Part shown: one piece after another, positions 23,810 through 35,157 of the stretch
Layout of the letters: every line of letters begins with the position of its first letter
Position numbering within the stretch: the first letter of the stretch is position 1
Assembly (NCBI RefSeq): GCF_000499385.1
Contig: NW_013651844.1
Coordinates: forward strand, 1 to 64,000
Length of the DNA stretch: 64,000 bases
Source of the DNA: Eimeria necatrix
Lineage: Eukaryota > Apicomplexa > Conoidasida > Eucoccidiorida > Eimeriidae
Direction of reading: 5' to 3'
Notes under the pieces: generated by a model
Told to the model about the DNA's origin: nothing
The model's database searches: none
What the model saw: the letters and a program-made list of their open reading frames with translations, nothing else
Position numbers and translations under genes: made by a program

Positions 23810-26686
23810 TTAGCGGAAGCACGCTGCCAAAGTCCTCGAGGACTTTGTTGCTGGTAAGCGTCTTTTTGAAGGAGTATGCCATGTTATTTTACGTTTAAAG
23901 CCAAGAGCAGTGCTCGCTGCTTTAGGAATCTTCGATCTAATCGAGTAATTCGTTGCATTGAAGTCTCGCTTCAAGAACCCATAGGAGCCTAGCAACTCCA
24001 GCCGGCGGTGCTGTAAAATTGCCTCCAGGCGTAAATGGAATGATTTCAAAGTCTGCAGCATCTCTGCCTGTAGCGCTACAAGCCGCAAAACCCTTTGTAG
24101 GAGGAAAAAGTCGGAAAATCTACCTATACAATTCGGCAGCGTGCTTGAGACTGCTGCGCCTTCAGTTACACGCCGATGCCCCGTACAGTCTGCATTGTTA
24201 ATAACGAGCTGCATGTCACACTCTGTAGCATATCCAGCGCGTATGGCTTGCCTTCCTTTCTTTATGCAAACGCGCAGCCTGTTTTCTACTTTCCTTGAAT
24301 TGCGCTTGCTTCCTTTTAACCTGTCCAATGACCCTGTCTCTTATGTTTTGCGCCTCTTGACGAAGACGGTCTGTCTGACACTGTAAGCGCTGTTTCTGCT
24401 GTTTCTCAAACTCCCCTGACTCTCCATTCAAACGGCCTCTACTTTCTGGCACTTCATCAGCAAACCCGACCACAACTTCTTCATTTGACAACGCCTCCTG
24501 AAACACCTCAAGAGATTGTCCATTTGGAATGCTCCGTAACAAATGTACACGGGAAAATAACGTGAGTTGGTGAAAGTACTTGGCCATCCAGATGCCTGGA
24601 AAGTACTGCAGGAGATATGTGCTGAATGCGAAAATGGCTGACCTGAATATCCCGAAGGGCTTTTTCAGTTGTAATATTTTGCCGTATTATTGCAACTGTT
24701 CTAAGGGATTCTACACGCTGCAGTCTATCAGCACGTTCCTCTGAACAAGGCAAAGCAGCACTAGCCACACTAAACTTGTGGTTTCACGGCCCAGTTTCAC
24801 TGAAGTTTGTAGGCGACCCATAGACGAGTGAGCTGGCAATTCAGGTTGCAGAGTACCGACAAAAGAGAATTATGTCCCTGTAATCACATTCAAAGTGCAA
24901 GGAGCAGGCGTTTCGCAAGCAGTCTTCAACTTCAGTTGTGCAAAAGCCGTGAATGTCACGAATATTGCGTTTGATTATCGGACTTTCTAGTGCTTCGGTC
25001 TGAACTGCGTCATCTTCAAAATAAAAGCATTGTTCAAGCTCCTGAAGCTCCTTGGTATCTGCGGGCTTTGTAGGGGAAGACGGACTGAGCACCTGCTGCT
25101 GAGAACACAAGACCGCAGCGACAGCAGCAAACATCTTCACTTGGGCATTGTTCTGAAAGGTACAATCGTAGTGGCAGACTTTATTTGGGATGTATCTATT
25201 CATCACTAATCAAGCTCACTGGCAGCGCGCAGAGGCTTTGAAGGGCATTAGCGGTCTTGGCATCAAACAAAAGTTCTGTTGGTCGCTTTGCTGGCACCCT
25301 GGGTTTTTCTGTATCTGCAGGAGCCGGCTCAGCCACTGAACTAGGCACTGGCTGCTTCTTGCTATGTTTCGTAGATTTTTGTCGATGCGCCCTGCTATGG
25401 GAATCCACAACTTTCACCGTAACGTCCTTCGGGTCAACTGCAGTACCATCAGCTTCAGGCTGGTCCTTAGGAATACTTACATCATGTTGAGGATTCTCCC
25501 CTAAGGATGAATGCCGCTTTTGGGGACTCTTCTGGACTGCATCGTCCTGGTCACCCTTCTGCTGCCGTAGCTTTTGCTCTACAGCTTCATTGACCTGTTC
25601 ATCGAGCTGTACTTCCCCCTCTAAGTTGTTAATCGACTCCAGCGTTTGTTCCCCCCCTCCCAGCTGCTCTTCTTGAGGCGCAGACTCTTCCGCCACCACA
25701 CTCTGCTGCTGCTGCAACACTTGCTCGCCCTCTTGTGAATCACCCGCTGCATGGTTCTGCTCTTCCAAAAGTGGTTGCAAATTCTGCGCTGACCCTCTCT
25801 TGTCAAGAGTGACTTCGGCTTCTTGTGACACCCCATCACCTCGATCCAGCTGCATGCTGCGTGGAGATTCGCCTTGCGGCACCTCCTCATTCAGCTTAAC
25901 TCCCTGCGATTCGGTCTGGTGATGTTCCGCAGAATACTGCATCGAGTCCACTTGCTGATCAGTTAGCAACGGCTGTCCCCTCTGATCAGCCTCCGGCTCC
26001 TCCAGCGGACCCGTGCCACTAGAGTATTGAGGCTGCTGCTCACTAAGCGGCAATTGTCCTCTTGTCTCAGCCTCGCGCTGTTCCTCAGATGAGTCTGAGC
26101 CTCTAAAACACTGAAGCTGCTGCTCATTGACATGCACCTCATTCTCGTGTGCAACAGGTGACGTCTCTCGCACTTCGAGTTCCTCCGGCAAGACTCCCGC
26201 GGAGCCACTGTGACTAGGCCGGCTCTGGGCTGGCCCATTTTGATCCTGCTGCGCCTGTTGATCTGCCTCCCCCGTGTGCACTTCGTTTTCAGCAAGCTCT
26301 GCCGCCTGGTCCCTACCTAGTTCCTGTCCGTGCTGTGCTTCCTGTGCCTGTTGTTGTGAATTTTCGGATGAGTTGCTGGCAGTTTCGTCGTTTCTCTCTT
26401 CTTCCTGTTACAAAAGGGTCGCTCCACACTCGAAAGTGCACAAGAGAAAGTGGTCTCGTCATCCTCACGCAGGCATCATCGGGCGCATACCCGCTGTCAG
26501 GCTGAGGTGTTCTACGCACTGGGCTAGAAGAAGTAGCAACAACAAATTATTGCTAGATCTGAATCAAAAAGACCGCCATTGGCTATCACCTACAGATCGT
26601 TCCGTAGTAGCCTCTGCATCAGAGCCTTCACTACGGCTGGCGGTAGGGCTGCTAGAAGGATCCATCGAAGCCCGCCTCGATTCCAT
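23810..26686 (-). CDS. Gln/Glu-rich coiled-coil protein, multi-exon, unknown function
   Basis: Exon 1 is 26686-26594, from the ATG (MESRRASMDPSSSP) to the donor TCT|GTAGGT. Exon 2 is 26404-25220 and is low-complexity, rich in Gln, Glu, Ser and Pro for about 330 residues, then basic. Exon 3 is 25152-24857, exon 4 24769-24643, exon 5 begins at 24605, and a last part ends at 23810. Introns are short: 189, 67, 87 and apparently only 37 nt (24642-24606); all four joins agree in phase. Exon 5 holds a basic coiled coil (KRKQAQFKESRKQAARLHKE). The join from exon 5 to the last part is unresolved. The terminal TAA at 23810 overlaps the acceptor of the membrane-protein exon at 23808, so translation may pass from this gene into that one by splicing. 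I do not recognise the family. Confidence 0.65.
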
Positions 26687-29600
26687 ATAGAAGAGAACGC
26701 CTACGTTATTTCTAAGAGCTCGTTGCAGTCACACGCATGCCTTCGTCTGGCAGTGATTCTTCTGATGTAGTTTCCCTTGTCACTGCAATGTCCCGCCTCA
26801 CGCATCAACGCACCACTTCACCTTGTTCGGATTTGTTGATATCTCCAGTTGTCGAAAAGCGTACAACCTCAAGCTCTAAGTGGCGCTAATACAATCATAC
26901 AACTAGGGAGCGGCCAAAGAGCGTTGCACTGGTTCGGCTAGATGCATCGGTGTGCAAGATGTGTAGTGTGACGAGTGTGTTCGCCCCGTGCAAGATCTGG
27001 AGGCGTCGTCAGTCAGTCAGGCTCCACTGCATATTAAGTTGAAATTCAAAAGGCTTCACTTGATGTTCTTATTTACGCGTGTTACACCAAGTGTCTGACG
27101 CTGCTGGGGACACAGACACAGCGCGTCTTTCCCCAGATGGAGGGTATCCATGAAACTCCTAAGGAAGACACACCAGTGGTTCAGCTGAGTTTCCTTCCCC
27201 CTGTGTATTCCTTCCCTTTTTTTGTTTGTATATTCAGCTGCGTGTAGTAGTACTGAATCAAGTTGATGAAAAAATTCCTTGGCCTGGCGGTCTCTAGCGA
27301 GGCTCAGCAGTATGTTTGCATCGTGTGTGGGTGGGTCGCTTGTTTATCCCGATTGTGCCCATATATTCACGTTGACTCTATCGTCGTTTTTCTTAAAGAA
27401 CAAGATAACGAGTGAAGCACTAGACTCGGCGGAGAGTCGATGCAGTGCACAGGAGGCGGTCGCAAGGCATTTTAGCCAAGTTCAAAGGGAAAGCTCATCT
27501 ACATACTGTGTAGGGCTTTGGCAAAGACATATACGTGACGGTGCTTTTTCTAAAGGTCAAAATCACCAGCTGCCTAGGATACGCAGATGGAGTGCGCGGA
27601 GTTGTGCGCGAGTTGTGCGCGGAGTTTAGACTCCAGATGCACGGTTTTGAGTATATGCGTCAGTTACTCTATTCATGGCAAGGGTGCTCGCAAAGTGCAT
27701 ATAAACCTAGTAGCAGCTGTGTGCCTAACTCTAAAAGTATTCGTAAACCAAAGCTACTGCGGGTACACACTGCAAACACATTGCACCAGTAACACCGGTG
27801 ATGTACGCCTAGAATAGTGTAGGAACAGGACACTTTAGGAAAAGGGCGGTGCCACTGCCTAGAATTTCTAAAAATTTTTAGCGATATGCTCTTTGTAGAT
27901 TTATGAGCCACAAATGCTGTCGTGGTGTGCCAATGACTTATCTGACGAGCATAACACGTGCGAATCGTTCAATGGACTTAGCGCTGTCAGTAAATACTAC
28001 TCTACAAATTGTATGTACGTCCTATTTCCCTTTTGGGATTCAGGCGGGGTTTACGCTTTAAGACGCCGGCGTTGCCAGAAGCGCGCCGTTAGGCAAGCAA
28101 GCCAATTCCGCCGCCTTCACAACCGTTTCAAAGAGATTATTTCCAAACCCCGATATATGCACTGCAAGTTTATCACACGACAGTACTAAAAGATACAGCA
28201 CGAATTTGCACTATGAGAATTTTTGAACCGCCTTTGTCAGACTTTCGGTAAGGCAAAAAGGTCCCCCATTATTTATTCAGTAGGCGAGAGGAGACGAAAC
28301 TCTGTGCCCGAAAAGGGTTCTGTGAACCCAACGGGACTCTCGCTGAAGCGTTAATGTGTGGATTCAGTCTTTCCGTTCAGCTTCCTCATAGTGTGGAGCT
28401 CGTCGAAAGTGTTCAATCAAAGCGCAAATAGGTAAATACATATGCCATCGTCTCCAATGCTTCCACTATCGCTTGTTTTATCTTCGATTGTTGGCCTGCG
28501 AAAGCATCATGCTGTGCTTTCCAACAATCGAGCCCGTCGAAGGTCCCGAATTGTGTAATAGTTCTCCTTCCCGACTTACCCCCTACCATTCACTTCTTCC
28601 CCAGGTTCTGCTGCTAGTTTTGAAACGCTGAACTCTCAGCTCCACAGTGAATTCCTGAAGTATCGCAGATCTTAAGCTACATGCAGCATGCAGGCATTCA
28701 GTGGAGTCCAGATGTGCACGATGCCGTCACCGTTGCCACCACTGTCAGCAACTGCCAGCACATTTTTTCTCTTGAGTGAAAAATACCTTTTCGTGCAACA
28801 GTATACTTCACCGTCGGCAGCGCCTCTATCAAAAAAGTTGATATCCTGTTGACGAGTGAGCTGGAATAGAACCGAGCACTGGAAAGTCGCTTCGAGCAGT
28901 TCGCCTCCTTGCACATCTCTTCGTATTAGAGGCTGGAAGTTCAGAGGCAGCATTCTGCCTTTTGGAAGTGGTCCCAGGATATCGCTATTTTCTACCGCTG
29001 CTATGTGCTATTTTTCAACGAAACTAAAAAACTCTGTTCTGCATCACGCCTTATAGCAGAAACGTCACTGACTTGAGCTCTATATTTTAGAGAATGGGGA
29101 AGATTAAATTTGCCCAACTGAATAGTTCAGAGGATAAAAAAACGCAACTGCTTTGCATATTTGCGGTTGTCTTATGCGTCTAGGCATATTCTTAGTTAGT
29201 TTGCGGCAGTGCCACCTAATCAGCCCTGCTATGCTGTTGGGAAATCGTTATTTATCTAGGGATTGCGTACGCAACTACAGCCTTCACTTTTAAACATTGT
29301 TTAGAAGCTTAGAAAAGCACATGCTGTCAATGGCCCACTTGCTAGCCGGTCGTTTCGGCGCTTTTGTGTCACCGTGTTGCTACATAATAAGCAGTGTGAG
29401 CGAATCACTGAGTCGTCTGTCTCTATATAACTCTGCTGATTCCATTGCAAGAACTTTCGGCATATTTATTTAGGGCAATAAAAAACGTTTGGAGAATTGC
29501 TTGATTTGTACTACAACACCAACTGAGCATCCGGAACTTTTGTTGGCGCTGTATATGTGTAGTGCATGAGCTTCAGCGCTGAACCAAGATTAGTAAATGC

Positions 29601-30544
29601 ACAGAAAGAACTTCTTTCCACTCCATTGCGTGTGTTTTGCACCTCGGAACTGGGTACGGGACAAATTCTTTCTGCCCTGCATTATTAAGAAGCAATAGAG
29701 CTCCACATGAGGACTTCAGAGAAAGAATGTGACGTTCCAAGGCACAGTCATCCGTGGATAAAGAAATTCAACAGGCGTTCAACCGTGTGTGTGTCGACAA
29801 ACAGGGTTCAGGCCAGGTCTGCAGCTTGGTGTTTTGTATGAGGTTTCGACATATGCGCTATGCCGAACAGAATTGGTTTTTTGGCTGGTATCCCTTTTCA
29901 CCTATTTCGCTGGTCGCGGCTGCAACCGGTCCTAACGGTCCCATGACCTAATGACCTTGCAAACGTTCCCTATGTGGCACTGCACGAGCGAAGGGTGACA
30001 ATAGACTCATTTTCTAGCACAGTTTACGCAGCCGGCATCATTACACCTCTACAAAGGCATTCGCTGTTGGTATAAGGCATTTGCTGTTGGTATCTAGTGG
30101 TGCCAGAAGCCAGAGCTCCGCAAGGCGTTAAGGCTCGTTCATCGTGAGGTAAGCTGGTTCACGCCTTGCTTGCTCTGAATACTTCTAGTTTTCAAAGCCT
30201 GCTGCCCTCAACAGAGCCCGCCTTCACTGATGATTCTTGATTTTTTTTCGCCGGGCAAAGTGTGGTTATGCTTTGCCGTACTAAGAGTCGCCCTAAATCA
30301 CTCCGATCAGCGTGCATGCAGCCCCACAGAGGCCCTGGACCGGAATCTTTTGTACTAACGAACTCGACATCATTCTATTGATACATGATTTCGAAAAGTT
30401 TGTTCACCTCTTTTAAAAATGCACAGTGGAGCTCTAAGCAGATACGCACTAGCTTGAGCTGTAGATGCTTGTCATTATACCCGTCATGCGCGGATGAAAT
30501 ATCTCACTATGGCAGTGATATATTGAACTGGACCTCTCTGAAAG
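26687..30544. other. long spacer without a supported gene
   Basis: The left end should carry the promoter of the minus-strand coiled-coil gene, the right end that of the plus-strand Dpy-30 gene. Between them are only short overlapping frames. A small imperfect duplication (GGCATTCGCTGTTGGTAT and GGCATTTGCTGTTGGTAT) is at about 30055-30095. Confidence 0.45.
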
Positions 30545-33125
30545 ATGAAACAGGATAAAGATAGTCACGGTCTTAACCAAGGGGCTAATAGCCTTCCTAG
30601 CGGCCAATACCTAACAAATCAAGAGCAGATACCAGTTCTTGTACTTAACGTGGACCTTGACAATGCGGTAATCATATCATCTAGGTATGCAAAAGATGTT
30701 GGGGGAACAACAAGTGGGGACTTTCTTGGGGTATCAGCTTCGCGCTTTATTTCGCACATTCTGGCAGACGCGACGTGGGGAACGGTGAATCCATCCTCAG
30801 GAGAATGGCTGCCTGTAGGTTATTCTTAGACGATACGGACGCTTAGCATAACCACAGAGGAGCTTTTCACAAAGCTGACTACGGGTGAAAAGTCCTATTC
30901 TGGCTTGTTGATATACCGTTATGGTGAGCGACTTTGTTTCCACCACAGGGACTTGGAAATGCCGTGCAGCCGGAGGAAGAGGCTTTAACATTTGGAGAGT
31001 ACTTGCGCCTTCGCTACAAGAATTCCGCAAGATTGAATGCAGATGCAAGCTTTGATCAGTTTGAGTATTGATGCTTTATTCACGGTTCCCACATGGCAAG
31101 CGACAGAATCAGAAGCCTGCAAGTCTTAGTGTAACGGTTACGAAGGCGTTCTGGAGCTTCCCTAACACAATCATACTATGTAAATTTATGCACCCTTGCG
31201 TGTTCATCCCAACTGTGTTCTTACCAGGTGGAAGAAGTATGTCAGCGCCTGCATGCATTCGGTAGCTCTGGGGGAACGAAGCGAAGGGTATTGAGGGGCA
31301 AAAGCTCTGCAGGCGGCACGGACACAACAGATGCTCACACGAAACTTCGTGAAGCTTACCGGACGGCGCTGCGGCGCCTAATGCTGCCACCAGCAGTATG
31401 CATGGCTCTCGGATGCGAAGCTCCTGAACTGAAGAGGGTACTCGGCTTTGAGGAAGATGCTGTAAGCCCGCATTACATGTAGAGTACAAGAGTTTCATCT
31501 ATCTCATGCCTCATACAAATGACCTAAGGGTGCGAGAAGTCAGCGCGATTGGCAAAGTGCGTATATACAGGCTATTCAGGTATCCGACGCGGGTGCTTCT
31601 AATGAGTTACCACCAGAGAGTCCTTGCAAGGATCTGAATGGAGGCTGCAATCCACAGGAGGCTTCATCAAAGCTTTCGACGCAACTTGAAAGCGGCTATT
31701 GGGGAATAGCTCCCAGCTTTCTTAGCCTGATTTTTAGCCTGGTCAAATCTCGGAGAGCCTTTCGTTTAGTCTTTCACACGCGTCGTTCCCTAGCTAGTCG
31801 AGCTCTCCAAGGTTTTCTCAACGAATTCAACATGCTCTGCGAAGGAAAGCACCCAGCATTTAACGGAGAGAATCGAACGAAGCAGGTATTTCAATAAACG
31901 CGGAAGAAACTGAAGTACTGTATAGCTTGTGGAAAAGAAGTAAAGCAACCAGTCGTGTAAACAAAATTTTACAATGGCTTGGTGGGTTTACGCTTGTATG
32001 GTGATTCAGGTGTTTCTCGATGGAACCCACGGCAGTCCTGATCTTAGGATTTCAGAAACTGCAATTGGCAACATTTATTTTACCGTGTCAAAGAGTGAAG
32101 TAGCAATACAACAGCATTGTCCTAGTTCAACCCTACCACAATTTCTAGTGTTTCCTGGGGCTGGTAGGTCCTACAAAGGCACTCCACAGTTATTTGCCGG
32201 CCTCCTTTACCAGATTCTGGAAGAACACAGGGCTGTATGCATTATCCACCATGCTGTTAAACTTCCCACTTCGCTGCGAATTCTGGGGATGCCGACAAAC
32301 GAACCAGAGAGCACCGATGTTGTAAACACCGAAGTGCCTGCGGAAACAGAAAATCAGGACGATTGCGCTGAGACCTTCTCCTACTCTTCCGCGGAACTAG
32401 AAAATATTTCAATAACCTTTCCTCTGAATGTGCTGGTGGATGGACAAGACTTTACGCACCATCATATCTGTCTTTCTTCCCCAGGAATTCCCACAGTCCT
32501 TGATGGTGTGGTGTACATCCACACCCTTGTTCCAGTTGATGTGTTAGCTGAGAAACCTATTCCGCTTGAATCAATTCCGTGGCCGGCTGCGAAAGGGATT
32601 CCGTACTTATCGATCGAAGCAGCACACACAAGAGGAAGGCTCGAATTTGGGGTTGTCGCATCTCGCATCTCTCCCAGCCAGTGGGACTTCATAGCATGTT
32701 CAGATTGCCTGGTGACAGCGGTTGCACTCTGTGAGACAAAGCGTTCGCAGTTAGCAACTGCTAGCGCGTTTCAGAGCGAAAGGCAGTCAGGCTGCAATAC
32801 TAATTCGTCTCCCGATGAGGCAACTGCCTTGTTAAACAACCCACAGAAAACCGTGGAAAACGCCTGCGGAGAAGAACAGACTTCTGCAGGAACTCTTAAA
32901 CCATCTAGCAGAGATCACGGGCTCACTGGCAAGAACTCTTCCGTTGTGGTGCCAGATGTAGACTACCTCATGGAAACAGTAGTGCCTGTTCTGTACCCTG
33001 CACTGGAAATTGTCGCAAGAGAGCGACCTGATGACCCACTGGCCGCCATCGCATTCTACTTACTGAGGAACTCTTCTGGATACTCGAGTACCGCTACTGA
33101 CGCTGAAAGAGCCGGGAGAGCTTGA
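30545..33125 (+). CDS. Dpy-30 motif protein, five exons
   Basis: Exons: 30545-30814, 30949 to about 31065, 31228-31461, 31580-31885 and 32010-33125, starting at an ATG and ending TGA; about 680 residues. Strong donors are GCT|GTAAGC at 31462 and CAG|GTATTT at 31886. Acceptors at 31227, 31579 and 32009 all end CAG and join in phase 0; only the donor near 31059-31065 is unresolved. The C terminus holds a Dpy-30 motif, YLMETVVPVLYPALEIVARE followed by RPDDPLAAIAFYLLRN, a short helical pair that docks proteins onto partners such as radial spoke and AKAP-type anchors. Exon 4 contains FLNEFNMLCEGKHPAF, which looks conserved but which I cannot assign. The Dpy-30 motif and flagellar CFAP91 nearby suggest, but do not prove, an axonemal role. 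Confidence 0.75.
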
Positions 33126-33709
33126 ATCGTCTCATGGATTCATGCAGCCTTCACTGCTGAGCAGTACAATCTACCTAATGAGAAGAAGTATTTCCGCATT
33201 TCTCTCCGCTTACGGGCGGTTATATTTGTCAAGCTGTTTCTGAGAAATGTACATGTGTCAACGCTAATACATCTGGCATTGTCACGACTTGCATTTTGTT
33301 TTCGAAAAAGTGTTTTCAGATAATCATCGACTGGCGATACATCACATGCCGCTTGACCACCTAAGGCGCCAAGTAGAAGCGAATGCCAGCAAGATGCTAT
33401 TAATGCGCTGCAGCTTTCAAAGTAGACATGAGCAGCCCAAGTGCCTACAATATCACAGTCGCTAGGATCAGAACGATGCAGTAGTATATTTCACGCGGAG
33501 ATTAGTCCGCAGATTATGCGCACTGGAGTTCAGATAACAACATCATCAGGGAAAGCCTTTGCCACCATCATCCAAAAAACTTCTGAAGATGGATCTACAG
33601 ACATTCAATTCTAAGAATGAGAGCTCACTCTCCACCTGATATGCCGACAGCTATTTTCTTTCGAGACGGCGGCCTCTTTCCGTTGCATCAGGGCCAGTTC
33701 TAGGATATA
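33126..33709. other. 3' flank of the Dpy-30 gene, no gene seen
   Basis: Non-coding by eye. It ends at the solo LTR at 33710. Confidence 0.4.
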
Positions 33710-34116
33710 TGTAGTGCCAGGCACTACAATTGACCTTCGTCGCCACCCCTCGAGGCTTAGTAACGCGAAAGGGCATGAATAATATAGAATATTTTAACGC
33801 ATAATGCACCATTGGATATTGGGAAATCATAAAAGGGAATAGTGTGCTCGCTAGCCAGCACCGGGTATGGGGCTGGATGCGAGGTTGTTGCCGTGACTCA
33901 GGCACTGACCCTCAGCGAGGGTCAACAGTCAGTTCTATTATTTTGGGTTTTTCTTACCTTTCAATAATATGAACTCAATTGCATATGGCTATTTATGGTA
34001 TACAGTAGTGGTTGGCGAGGATCATGGACTTTAGACAGCAGGTGCAGAGTGTGCACTTAAGTCAGACTAGCCCAGGGACCATACGTAGTAACAGTGCAGG
34101 CCTGCTGTTCAGTACA
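33710..34116 (+). mobile_element. solo LTR, same family as the LTR at 62112-62517
   Basis: A 407-bp segment starts TGTAGTGCCAGGCACTACA and ends AGTACA. It matches, in inverted orientation, the 3' LTR of element 2 over its full length, including the internal hairpin GACCCTC-GCT-GAGGGTC and the stretch with CACCCCTCGAGGC. The flanks are atata (33705-33709) and atatg (34117-34121), a 5-bp target-site duplication with one mismatch. No element interior remains. Confidence 0.85.
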
Positions 34117-34793
34117 ATATGTGCAAGGATGTGCCGCAGCGTTGCCGCAGTGAACCTGCTACCTCCGTGCGCGATCAGCACTATAAGGGACCTCCTTTCT
34201 GCTGAAAGAAAAAACCTCAAGCAGATCAGAGGCACAGATTGACATTACCATCCGCAGATGGAGAAACGGCACTTTTTCTTGCAATAAGTATACATTTTGG
34301 ACCCTTGCTTTTACACGTTGAAATCAAGACTGAAGTCCAGAAACAGCGGTGAATGCAGTGATATGCCAGACTGCACCATATAAATGCAGCAAATGAGGAA
34401 TGCACAGGTGGAGACTACCTCAAGAGCGTGGAAGAGAGGCATATACAGCGTGCAAGATTATCGTGCGGCATGCTTGCTGCTTGAAACAGTCTGGAAGCGG
34501 AAAAAATCGAAAGCTGTCACAGTACATTTTAAAATATCCTGCGATGTCGTTCCTTATTTTCGTGAATGAACGGCTGTCCTAGATCGTTCCACCAGGAACA
34601 GCAGAATTCTCCCATCCTCTTCGTCTGCTGAGCAATACTTCGTGAGAGCCCTCCACGTGGATGCATGGCACCCATGCTACAATTCTGAGATCGAAACGAA
34701 TAGGAGCTTTATTTCTGCTTTCCTCGCATCTTTCGGAAGGTCACTTTCGAGTACAGTGAAATGCCGGGGTCGCACTGCCGCTGCGTGACTCAC

Positions 34794-34980
34794 CGGCAAG
34801 CCAGTTAATATCACAAGGCACACCCAGCAGCACTCCCCGCAGTATATCGCGCACACAGTCACCTTGTAACCAGAGTGCATTATAGGGAAGAACAAAAATT
34901 GCTTGCGTCCAAATAAGAATGCGATGCCGGGGCACTTTAGAAACCCTGAGCTTCAGGTCCACACAGTGTTCTTCAGGCAT
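34794..34980 (-). CDS. possible minus-strand exon
   Basis: A minus-strand segment reads NALWLQGDCVRDILRGVLLG and ends at a perfect donor, GCCG|GTGAGT, at 34793. A second frame through the same stretch also stays open, and no partner exon was found, so this may be an isolated exon or chance. Confidence 0.3.
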
Positions 34981-35085
34981 GCAAATACTTCTCGAAGGTG
35001 CCTGACAGCGAGTGCAACGCTGGTTGATATTGGCTAAATATTACCATCCACGAACAGCGCTCATAGGTTACAATCACAACCCCTT

Positions 35086-35146
35086 AGCATTCCAGGTTAA
35101 CGCCATAGACCAGACTCTTCTGTCTATGGCGTTAACCTGGAGTGCT
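35086..35146. repeat. 25-bp inverted repeat with 11-nt loop (hairpin)
   Basis: The arms 35086-35110 and 35122-35146 are reverse complements with one mismatch; the inner 19 bp (to GCCATAGAC / GTCTATGGC) are perfect. The loop is CAGACTCTTCT. It lies 12 bp before a coding exon acceptor at 35157. Confidence 0.9.
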
Positions 35147-35157
35147 CTGGTTTGCAG

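Noticed and set aside
26274..26690. Plus-strand Ser/Cys-rich frame
   Set aside because: It lies opposite the first exons of the minus-strand coiled-coil gene, which has better splice support.
31109..31498. Minus-strand frame of 129 codons
   Set aside because: Opposite an exon of the Dpy-30 gene with strong splice borders.
31974..32009. ATG at 31974 as start of the Dpy-30 protein
   Set aside because: It lies inside the phase-0 intron 31886-32009; the exon chain upstream is coherent.
34012..34242. Plus-strand frame of 76 codons
   Set aside because: Starts within the solo LTR and has no splice or domain support.
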